Origin: Sneathiella sp. | GTDB taxonomy: Bacteria; Pseudomonadota; Alphaproteobacteria; Sneathiellales; Sneathiellaceae | NCBI RefSeq assembly: GCF_002694385.1 | Contig: NZ_NZMB01000018.1 | Location: forward strand, 91,655 to 138,392 | Direction: 5' to 3' | Length of the DNA: 46,738 bases | Part shown: positions 40,497 through 46,738 of the stretch, in pieces | Layout of the letters: the number at the start of each line of letters is the position of its first letter | How positions within the stretch are numbered: the first letter of the stretch is position 1 | Notes under the pieces: model-generated | Seen by the model: the letters and a program-made list of their open reading frames with translations, nothing else | Database searches by the model: none | Told to the model about the DNA's origin: nothing | Position numbers and translations under genes: made by a program

Positions 40497-41534
40497 TTGA
40501 ACACAGAGAACGCAGAAACAGGTATATGGTATAATGTGGATCCCGAGAAAATCGGGAGGGAATTTGATGATTTTCGAAAATCAAGCTATTTCCCAGAAGA
40601 CTTCCGCGGAATTCTGAATGGCATAGTCCCTTCAAAAGATAGAGAAATCCAAATTATCCGTAAAAATATCAACGTTGACCTAAAAAAACGTGATGGCAAC
40701 TATGCCCCATGCAACTTATGTCACACCAAAGCCAAATGGCTCCGTAGCGGATATTTGATTTTGGACGAGCTTGGTCATCTCTACTTAATTGGCCCTGATT
40801 GTGGTAACGGCCATTTTCCTGATTTTGTTGTTATTGACCACCAATTCGATAAGGACACAGCCTACAATCGTGCTTACGATTTTTTGTTGGATGAAATTAC
40901 ACATATCATCCATATGGTTGAATATATCAGGCAATTATTACCTTTTGCCGAAACTTTTGAGAGTGCACTATCGAAATTAAAGAAATCTAGTACGGTCTTA
41001 GACACATTTCGGAAAATAGTTAACAAGCAAGACGGCAATATGTTGGTTTATGCACGTCGGCAGGTGATTGCCGCGAACGGGAATGCAGTGCCGGAAGAAT
41101 ATTTAGAGACATATGGGAAGTTGTCTGGAGGGAATTCGTTAAATGCCTTTGGGAAAAATAGCCCCGTAAGCCAATTATATGATGCAATCGAAATTTTTAA
41201 AAAATTTGGACACAATGAAAATACGGCGTTTACTTTTTTAGCCGACACTGAGGCAAAAAACAAAGACTTGATCGCAGAGCTAGCATCAGAAATTCGAGGC
41301 GCAAATGCCAAAGTTGCTGAAGCTTACAAAACACTTGAGACGGCTCAGATTTTTTTCAGTGTTCGAAATTTTAACGTGATTAAAGGTTGGGTTGAACATC
41401 CAGATTGCCCAGAGGATTTTGAAATAGAAATACAGCAAAACCATAGAATGATATGGGCATCAAACGCTCGAAAACACTATCGGATTGATGTGCAAGAACT
41501 TCTTAAACCACTTCCCTCTTCACCGATTAGGTAA
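40497..41534 (+). CDS. Hypothetical protein with a Cys/His cluster, AT-rich
   Basis: The 345-residue product has no family I recognise. It starts with TTG at 40497 after GAGAGGGG; no early ATG exists in the frame. Residues 72-106 contain CNLCH (72-76) and PDCGNGH (100-106), which could form a small zinc-binding site. The rest looks soluble, with helical stretches near 115-165 and 235-290 (EIRGANAKVAEAYKTLETAQ). It is far more AT-rich than its neighbours and lies directly downstream of tRNA-Gln, a favoured integration site, so it is probably a transferred gene. No integrase or second attachment site was seen. Its function is unknown. Confidence 0.75.
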   Translation: MNTENAETGIWYNVDPEKIGREFDDFRKSSYFPEDFRGILNGIVPSKDREIQIIRKNINVDLKKRDGNYAPCNLCHTKAKWLRSGYLILDELGHLYLIGPDCGNGHFPDFVVIDHQFDKDTAYNRAYDFLLDEITHIIHMVEYIRQLLPFAETFESALSKLKKSSTVLDTFRKIVNKQDGNMLVYARRQVIAANGNAVPEEYLETYGKLSGGNSLNAFGKNSPVSQLYDAIEIFKKFGHNENTAFTFLADTEAKNKDLIAELASEIRGANAKVAEAYKTLETAQIFFSVRNFNVIKGWVEHPDCPEDFEIEIQQNHRMIWASNARKHYRIDVQELLKPLPSSPIR

Positions 41535-41540
41535 CCCGAA

Positions 41541-42776
41541 CTATATCTCCACATCCCCCTTCAACAACCGCTGCGCAATGGTTTTGTTGAGGATTTCGTT
41601 GGAGCCGTCGGCGATATTGACGATGCGCAAATACTGCCAGGCTTCGGCGAGGCCGACTTCGTTGGTGAGGCCGATGGCGCCGTGGGCCTGAATGGCGCGA
41701 TCCACCGCCTTGAGGCCGACCTGCACCGAATAGGCCTTGGTCATGGAAAGCTCCTTGATCGCCGCCTCCCCCTTATCGAGCAGGCCGGTTGAGTTCAGCC
41801 CCATCAGATGCGCCGCATGCAGCTCCGTCGCGGCGGTGGCGAGCGGGAAGGAAACCCCCTGATATTCCGCAATCGGCTTGCCGAAGGCAATGCGCTGCTT
41901 GGCATATTCAAGCGCCAGCTCAATCGACCAGCGGCCGATGCCGACGGCGCGGGCGGAGTTGTAAATACGCCCGAGAGACACGCCGTAAAGCGCCGCGCCG
42001 AAGCCGTTATCCAGCTCCCCCACAAGTTGCCAGGGCTCGACCCAGAGGTCTTCGAACACCAGCTCCGCCTCGTCCCCGCCGATATGGCCGAACAGCTTGA
42101 CGACGCGCTGCACAGTGAAGCCCGGTGCATTCGTCGGCACGAGGAAGGCAGAGATGCCGCCCTTTTTCGCCGCTGCCTTCTCGCTGTCCGTCACGGCGAA
42201 GAGGATGCAGTAATCAGCAATCGGCGCGTTGGAGGTCCAGATCTTGCGCCCGTCAATGACCCAGCCGTCGCCATCCTTGCGGGCGCGGGTCTTGATCATG
42301 CTGGCGTCCGATCCCGCCCCCGGTTCGGAAAGGCCGAAGCACATGGATTTCTCACCGCTCATGAGGGGCTCCAGAATCTCCTCCCGCGCGCGGTCCGTCA
42401 CCTTTTCGAGCAGCCGGCTCGGCCCGAAGGCCCAGTGCGAGAGCGCATAGAGCATCATCCAGTTATGTGGTCCGCAAGTATGGAACAGCTCTTCCCAGCA
42501 GACATAATAGGCCTGCATGCCAAGCCCGCTGCCGCCCAGCGCCTCCGGCACGCACATCTGGTAATAGCCCGCCCGGGCGGAGGCCATGCGGATTTCCTTG
42601 ATCAACTCCCGCACCGGCGCGGAAAGTCGGCCATCCTCCTCATATTTGAGGCGCGGATTCTCCAGCAGCTCGCGATTCTTTTCATGCCGCGGGATGACCT
42701 CCTGCAGGGCGAAATTGCGAATGCCGTCCCGTACCTCGGCAATGGATTCCGGTAGATCAAAGGCAATGGCGGTCAT
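41541..42776 (-). CDS. Acyl-CoA dehydrogenase family protein
   Basis: A 411-residue flavoenzyme with the three ACAD domains: MCFGLSEPGAGSDASMIKTRA in the FAD/substrate region, RIAFGKPIAEYQGVSFPLA in the helical core and QAHGAIGLTNEVGLAEAWQYLRIVNIADGSNEI near the end. At the usual catalytic glutamate site (E-G-T/S) it has Asp390 in IADGSNEI, as in ACAD10/11-like enzymes. The reaction is likely oxidation of an acyl-CoA of unusual structure. The ATG at 42776 follows GGAAGGAAC-like sequence. It is transcribed towards the AT-rich gene and ends six bases after that gene's stop, so the two are convergent. Confidence 0.9.
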   Translation of the reverse strand: MTAIAFDLPESIAEVRDGIRNFALQEVIPRHEKNRELLENPRLKYEEDGRLSAPVRELIKEIRMASARAGYYQMCVPEALGGSGLGMQAYYVCWEELFHTCGPHNWMMLYALSHWAFGPSRLLEKVTDRAREEILEPLMSGEKSMCFGLSEPGAGSDASMIKTRARKDGDGWVIDGRKIWTSNAPIADYCILFAVTDSEKAAAKKGGISAFLVPTNAPGFTVQRVVKLFGHIGGDEAELVFEDLWVEPWQLVGELDNGFGAALYGVSLGRIYNSARAVGIGRWSIELALEYAKQRIAFGKPIAEYQGVSFPLATAATELHAAHLMGLNSTGLLDKGEAAIKELSMTKAYSVQVGLKAVDRAIQAHGAIGLTNEVGLAEAWQYLRIVNIADGSNEILNKTIAQRLLKGDVEI

Positions 42777-43004
42777 TCTTCTGTTCCTTCCAAATCTGAT
42801 GCCGTACGGAGAAACATGCGCACAAACCGCAGGGCACCCTATTGTTATTATTGAATTTTTTCGCGCAAATCTGATTTTTCTTGCTTGTTTTCTCAGAGGC
42901 GAAAATTGTGCCGAAGTCCGCCTCTAAAGTAAAGCGGGAAGTCGTGGCGCGGAACCCCGTCGGACCAAAACATCCATTGGGAGCATAAAGGGCTTTACAG
43001 ATAA

Positions 43005-43056
43005 TTTATTTAAGGATATTTAATATCCTTATGGATATATTTTATCCTTAAATAAA
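43005..43056. promoter_or_regulatory. Tandem GGATA-N5-TATCC operators upstream of the AhpD-like gene
   Basis: Two dyads, GGATA-N5-TATCC at 43014-43028 and 43033-43047, follow each other at 19 bases. The first extends to AAGGATATT-T-AATATCCTT (43012-43030), and outer arms TTTATTTAAGGATA / TATCCTTAAATAAA (43005-43018, 43043-43056) are exact. A related GGATATCC (43629-43636) precedes the Rrf2 gene. Likely Rrf2 binding sites. Confidence 0.65.
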
Positions 43057-43066
43057 GGAACCTTCA

Positions 43067-43546
43067 ATGACCCAACGACTGGACTACGCGAAACAATCCC
43101 CCCGGCAATTCAAAAAATATGTGGACTTCTCCATGAGCCTGCGTGACATCTCCATCGACCAGACCCTGCATAGCCTGATCGAATTGCGCGCCTCCCAGAT
43201 CAACGGATGTGGCTTCTGCGTGGATATACATTCCAAACAGGCCAAAATACACGGCGAGAGAGAGTTACGATTGTATCACGTGCCGATCTGGCGGGAATCA
43301 CCCCTGTTCAGCCCTCGCGAGCGGGCGGCCCTGGAATGGACCGAAGTTCTAACCAGGCTCCCGGAAGGCGGCGTGCCCGATGAAATCTATGAACTGGTGC
43401 GCAAGGAATTTTCAGAACAGGAAATTTCCGACCTCACCTTCTGCATCATGGCCATCAATGGCTGGAACCGCGTCAGCATCGCCTTCAAGAGTGTCCCCGG
43501 ATCCATGGACACGGCCAATGGCCTCAACAAGGCGGGCCTGAACTGA
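43067..43546 (+). CDS. AhpD-like carboxymuconolactone decarboxylase-family protein
   Basis: The 159-residue protein has the CMD/AhpD helical core with the redox motif CGFC-x3-H (Cys48, Cys51, His55) in ASQINGCGFCVDIHSKQA, then LFSPRERAALEWTEVLT. Such proteins act as thiol peroxidase or disulfide reductase partners. ATG 43067 follows AAAGGAAC at a good distance. The tandem GGATA-N5-TATCC operators directly upstream and the Rrf2 gene downstream (with a similar motif) suggest redox or iron-sulfur control of this gene. Confidence 0.9.
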   Translation: MTQRLDYAKQSPRQFKKYVDFSMSLRDISIDQTLHSLIELRASQINGCGFCVDIHSKQAKIHGERELRLYHVPIWRESPLFSPRERAALEWTEVLTRLPEGGVPDEIYELVRKEFSEQEISDLTFCIMAINGWNRVSIAFKSVPGSMDTANGLNKAGLN

Positions 43547-43628
43547 GGTTACGCACCTATCCCGCCGGAACAGAGACAGGGTTGCGGCGGGATATCAAAT
43601 GGCATGATTTGCGGATACATTCATTTGC

Positions 43629-43636
43629 GGATATCC
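43629..43636. promoter_or_regulatory. GGATATCC motif upstream of the Rrf2 gene
   Basis: It shares the GGATA/TATCC half-sites with the operators at 43005-43056 and lies 50 bases before the regulator start; a GGATA half-site at 43613 precedes it. Probable weaker autoregulatory site. Confidence 0.4.
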
Positions 43637-43685
43637 TTGCGCCTTAATTAGGAGCCTGTGTCAGGCATATACCGCGGGGATCAGG

Positions 43686-44174
43686 ATGATACTGAAAAGT
43701 CAGGTTGAATGGGCGCTGCATTGCTGTGCAATCCTTGCCAGGTTGCCAGAGGGCCGATACCTTTCGACCAAGGCGCTCGCCGAATTTCACGGCATCCCCA
43801 AAGAGTATCTGTCAAAAGCGCTACAAGCGGTTTCTCAGGCTGGCCTGGTTGAGACGACATTGGGGCCAAGTGGCGGCTACCGACTTGCGAAACCCACGAC
43901 AGACATCACCTTTCTGGATATCGTTGAGGCTGTTGAGGGTAAGGCCCGCACCTTCACCTGTACCAATATCCGCGAAAACAATCCCTGCCTGCCCAAAGGC
44001 TATTGCGACGACAGGCCCTGCGCCATCGCCCGCGTCATGTGGCAGGCCGACGAGGCCTGGCGCGCTTCTCTCCACTCTGTCCGTCTTTCCGATCTCATGA
44101 CCACACTCGCCGAGGATATTCCGCCCGACATATTCAGAAGCAGCGCCGACTGGGTGCAAAGGCGTTTGAAGTAA
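43686..44174 (+). CDS. Rrf2 family transcriptional regulator with cysteine cluster
   Basis: The 162-residue protein has an N-terminal winged helix (residues 1-75) with the Rrf2 hallmark SKALQAVSQAGLVETTLGPSGGYRLAKP. In the C-terminal half, Cys92, Cys101, Cys107 and Cys112 give a cluster able to ligate an iron-sulfur centre, as in NsrR or IscR. It begins with ATG 43686. It likely regulates the AhpD-like gene just upstream and itself, in response to redox stress, nitric oxide or iron-sulfur status; which signal is not decidable from the sequence. Confidence 0.88.
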   Translation: MILKSQVEWALHCCAILARLPEGRYLSTKALAEFHGIPKEYLSKALQAVSQAGLVETTLGPSGGYRLAKPTTDITFLDIVEAVEGKARTFTCTNIRENNPCLPKGYCDDRPCAIARVMWQADEAWRASLHSVRLSDLMTTLAEDIPPDIFRSSADWVQRRLK

Positions 44175-44197
44175 CGTCTCGCCCCTCAACGCCGGAA

Positions 44198-44863
44198 TTA
44201 TGTTCTGAGCGCATCCTTATCCTCATCGGGGGCAGTGGAAGGCACCGTCGGCGCACCAAGAAGCTTTTGCCCACGAGCATTGAAGCGCCCCGGCGCCGGT
44301 AGCATATTCCTTGCCTGTGCGCCAATCTGCACCGTGCGGTCACGTATTTCGGCGAGTTTTTCATCCTCCGGCAGGAACGACCAGGCCAGCAGGGTGAGCA
44401 GCACAGTGAAAGGCGAGAGCAGCAGGCTGAGCATCGCCCAGGTAATCAGTGCCGACCCGAAACTGGCAATCGTTTCCGAGCCTTCCAGCCGGGCGATCAG
44501 GATGACCAGCATGGCGAAGGCATGCGGCACATAAAGCCCAAGTCGCAGCGCATCCATAAACCGGCGCTCCCGCAGCCGGGGACGGATCAAGCCATACAGC
44601 CAGACGCCGACATAAGTGAGGGGGGCAAAAAAGAAAAAGAGAAGCGCGCAGTTACCGAGCAGGGAAAGCCCCCAGCCATCCGTAGCTCTGCCACGATAGA
44701 AAATATCCAGCAATACCACAGCCCCGGCCATAAAAAGGGCGGCGATAAGCGGCGCGGCGGTGACTAGGCGTTCTTTGACGCTACTGGCGCGAAGACGGGC
44801 ATGAGCCGTTGCCAGAAACACCCGCAGCTTTGCTTTTAACCCTGATTTCTGCGAATTCTGCAT
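44198..44863 (-). CDS. Hypothetical membrane protein
   Basis: A 221-residue protein with about four transmembrane segments (about 36-54, 65-90, 105-125 and 133-160) between two polar ends. The tail (about 165-221) is charged and ends in APDEDKDALRT. No family motif is recognised. It is convergent with the Rrf2 gene. Localisation: inner membrane. Confidence 0.65.
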   Translation of the reverse strand: MQNSQKSGLKAKLRVFLATAHARLRASSVKERLVTAAPLIAALFMAGAVVLLDIFYRGRATDGWGLSLLGNCALLFFFFAPLTYVGVWLYGLIRPRLRERRFMDALRLGLYVPHAFAMLVILIARLEGSETIASFGSALITWAMLSLLLSPFTVLLTLLAWSFLPEDEKLAEIRDRTVQIGAQARNMLPAPGRFNARGQKLLGAPTVPSTAPDEDKDALRT

Positions 44864-45002
44864 GGTACCCGATCAGCTGGAAACGCGACACAGCCATCCG
44901 ATGGATGGCTGACGCACAGATTTACCATAATCGGCAGGATTGCCAAGGCGGTTTTTCGGGCACACATGCCCCCGCCCCGTCGGGATCAGTTGATGCCGCT
45001 GT

Positions 45003-45254
45003 TCAGCGGGCGGACAGGCTACGGATAGCCGTTGATACATCCACAAATTCATGGGACAGCACCTTCAAGGTTTTGGCATTCTCCCTTCGCGCAGGCCCGC
45101 CTTTATCCGCATCACTGCTTTCAAGCATCAGGTCCAGCGCCGCGAGATTGGCCGCCGTCGCCCGGTCCGCAACAGATTTGCGATTAAGCCGCGGGGAATT
45201 GGAAAATTCCGCTTTCAGCCCCTCAACGATGGCCGTCAAATCCTGTTGCCGCAT
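45003..45254 (-). CDS. Hypothetical small helical protein
   Basis: An 83-residue, mostly helical protein (MRQQDLTAIVEGLKAEFSNS start) with no signal peptide or membrane segment. The pattern resembles short proteins found near cell-envelope or motility genes in alphaproteobacteria, but I cannot name a family. AAGGG lies a few bases upstream of the ATG at 45254. Codon use is like that of its neighbours, which supports it being real. Confidence 0.55.
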   Translation of the reverse strand: MRQQDLTAIVEGLKAEFSNSPRLNRKSVADRATAANLAALDLMLESSDADKGGPARRENAKTLKVLSHEFVDVSTAIRSLSAR

Positions 45255-45443
45255 GGCTTTACCCTTTCCTGATAACCGGAGGCCATCTTAACGCGCAAGC
45301 ATGAAGGAAATCTTAACGGGAAACTCCTCTAGTGCCGGTTTATGGCCATTTGAAGGCGTCATCGGCAACAGAATATTAACCAATATACAGGACACTCCCC
45401 TGTCATCAGCCCATGCAATCATGCCCGCTCGTTCGGAGGCAAA

Positions 45444-45806
45444 ATGTCAGAATGTGAGAAAGAAAACCGTCGCGCCCATCGCCGCATTGCGATGTCACGT
45501 GAGGGCCGCATCCATCATTTTGCAGGAGATGCGCCTGCGCGAATCCTCGACATATCCGTTGGCGGCGCGGGCCTTCAGATGGAGATGCGACTGCCCGACG
45601 GGACGGAAATGACGCTGGAAATTGATAATATTGGCCTGATTCCGGCGCGCATCGTGCGTCAGATGCAACAAGGGGTCGCCGTTAAATTCGAATTTTCAGT
45701 AGAAAAGGAACAGGAACTGATCCAGCGCATTGCCCATCTGGTCGCCCGGAAACGGCGCGAAGCTTTCCATATAGTGGGCAATACCCCCGCTTCTCCCGCC
45801 TCCTGA
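45444..45806 (+). CDS. PilZ domain protein
   Basis: The 120-residue protein is a single PilZ domain: NRRAHRR supplies the R-x3-R arm and ARILDISVGGAGLQ the D-x-S-x-x-G motif that together bind cyclic di-GMP (Arg9/Arg13 region and Asp36). It likely controls motility or surface traits in response to c-di-GMP. ATG 45444 has GGAGGCAAA upstream. Confidence 0.9.
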   Translation: MSECEKENRRAHRRIAMSREGRIHHFAGDAPARILDISVGGAGLQMEMRLPDGTEMTLEIDNIGLIPARIVRQMQQGVAVKFEFSVEKEQELIQRIAHLVARKRREAFHIVGNTPASPAS

Positions 45807-45838
45807 CGTCAGCGGAATAAACTATTCAAAACGTGAGG

Positions 45839-46096
45839 TCAGCCGCCCTGCCGACCGGCATGGAGAATCTGCTTGGCATCACGATGAAACATTTCTGCCA
45901 GATCATATTCCTTTTTAAGATCCATCACCGATTTGGCCGTATCCTCCGGTTTGAGTCCGCCATCGGCCGCATAGGCGGCAAGCGGCGTGGCGCCGGCAAC
46001 AGCCGCCATCTGGAACCCCTTCCGCAAATAGGCCTCGCGGCGATCCCGGACCCAGATTTCCAGCGCATCCACCTGTTCCTGTGTCACCCGAAACAT
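45839..46096 (-). CDS. Hypothetical small protein
   Basis: An 85-residue protein, MFRVTQEQVDALEIWVRDRREAYLRKG, with a weak hydrophobic middle (MAAVAGATPLAAYAA) and a charged helical tail. ATG 46096 is preferred because GGAGGG lies ten bases upstream; an ATG at 46114 overlaps it. No family is recognised. It is convergent with the PilZ gene. Confidence 0.55.
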   Translation of the reverse strand: MFRVTQEQVDALEIWVRDRREAYLRKGFQMAAVAGATPLAAYAADGGLKPEDTAKSVMDLKKEYDLAEMFHRDAKQILHAGRQGG

Positions 46097-46280
46097 TTTC
46101 CGAATTCCCTCCATATGGCCTGAGAATGATGCCGGACGGCAACCAGTTCTTAACCTTGTTCCCCTATAAGGAAAGCCTGCCGTCATACAGCGCGCAGTAT
46201 GCGGGGCAAAGGTTAATCTAGTCTTACGGAAGGTCAGGCCGACCATCATGAAGACAAAGGAAAATGGATAAGAGACGTTC

Positions 46281-46738
46281 ATGACAACAATGACGCCGCA
46301 GGAAATTCTGGATATTCTCGCGCAGCATCGCAAATGGCTGATCAATCCAAAACAGGGTGCCCGCGCCGACTTCCGCCATGCGGATTTTACTGGCGCCAAT
46401 TTTGCGGGAGCCAAATTGCAAAAGTCGCGGCTGTCGGGCTGCAAACTGTCGCGCTGCATCTTTCGCGGCGCCAATTTGATCTCCGCGGATTTGTATGCCG
46501 CTGACCTGACCCGCGCGGATTTACGCGACTGCCTGTTAATCCGCGCCGATTTGCGCGGGGCGGAGCTGAAAGGCGCAAAACTGAACGGCGCCAATTTGCA
46601 GGAAGCGGATTTCCGCGGCGGCTCGCTGATTCTCTCCGGCGGCGAAACCGTGACCTTCCCCGCCAGCGATCTCCGCGAGGCGGAGATGGAGGATGTGGTG
46701 GCCGAAAAAGCCAACCTTAACGGCGCCAACCTTGCCGG
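46281..46738 (+). CDS. Pentapeptide-repeat protein, 3' end beyond the window
   Basis: The open frame runs to the edge without a stop, so only the first 152 residues are visible. After MTTMTPQEILDILAQHRKWL the sequence becomes a string of A(D/N)LXX units: ADFRHADFTGANFAGAKL, GANLISADLYAADLTRADL, and RADLRGAELKGAKLNGANL. These fold as a right-handed quadrilateral beta-helix. A more variable patch (SLILSGGETVTFPASD) interrupts the repeats near residues 115-130. The role is unknown; some relatives bind DNA gyrase, others do not. Confidence 0.85.
   Translation, partial: MTTMTPQEILDILAQHRKWLINPKQGARADFRHADFTGANFAGAKLQKSRLSGCKLSRCIFRGANLISADLYAADLTRADLRDCLLIRADLRGAELKGAKLNGANLQEADFRGGSLILSGGETVTFPASDLREAEMEDVVAEKANLNGANLA

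Overview
The window looks like chromosomal DNA of a GC-rich alphaproteobacterium. This is inferred from the guaB-rsmB / guaA / ppx-rlmE gene neighbourhood, the TRAP transporter, the single-chain biotin-dependent acyl-CoA carboxylases, the abundance of acyl-CoA enzymes and the PilZ protein; a Sneathiella- or Rhodospirillales-like host would fit, but no species can be named from sequence alone. There is no plasmid, prophage or intact insertion sequence. One tRNA gene, tRNA-Gln(CUG), is present.

Layout. 1-8.3 kb: a partial VOC protein diverging from a TetR regulator, an OafB-type acyltransferase, two glutathione S-transferases, a third GST reduced to its C-terminal tail and abutted by a small XRE-regulator/DUF5677-like bicistron, a MAPEG protein, a PaaI-type thioesterase, a zinc-ribbon protein and a secreted protein. 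8.4-30.6 kb: a catabolic island that is the most interesting part. It holds an ACAD10/LvaA-type kinase, a TetR regulator, a complete DctPQM TRAP transporter, two tandem single-chain acyl-CoA carboxylases (BC-BCCP-CT), three acyl-CoA ligases, an alpha-methylacyl-CoA racemase, a crotonase-fold enzyme, an IclR regulator and an LCAD-type acyl-CoA dehydrogenase. 30.6-31.2 kb: a gene-poor stretch with a perfect palindrome resembling the E. coli IclR box. 31.2-40.0 kb: housekeeping block (guaB-rsmB, TPR protein, guaA, DJ-1/PfpI, ppx-rlmE) interrupted by a frameshifted ynfA-like gene and by an AbiU2-like HEPN gene that overlaps the end of rlmE. 40.1-41.5 kb: tRNA-Gln and an AT-rich orphan gene. 41.5-46.7 kb: a second acyl-CoA dehydrogenase, an AhpD-like/Rrf2 pair with shared operator motifs, a membrane protein, small hypotheticals, a PilZ protein and a pentapeptide-repeat protein cut by the window end.

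How the genes may work together. In the island, the TRAP transporter would import an organic acid and the ligases would make its CoA thioester. The racemase would set 2-methyl stereochemistry, the LCAD-type enzyme would introduce a double bond, the carboxylases would add CO2 and the crotonase-fold enzyme would act on the product. This resembles the logic of leucine or acyclic-terpene breakdown, but with single-chain carboxylases and a kinase of the family that phosphorylates 4-hydroxyacyl-CoA. I found four related AT-rich operator-like sites (consensus close to TTGRTnnnnnTAMCAATTTA), upstream of the kinase, the TRAP operon, the carboxylase/ligase divergent promoter and the second isolated ligase. 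They point to one regulon, most simply under the local TetR protein. A second motif, TTCTATATAGAA, flanks the iclR gene and would mark an IclR sub-regulon. The substrate is not identifiable from sequence.
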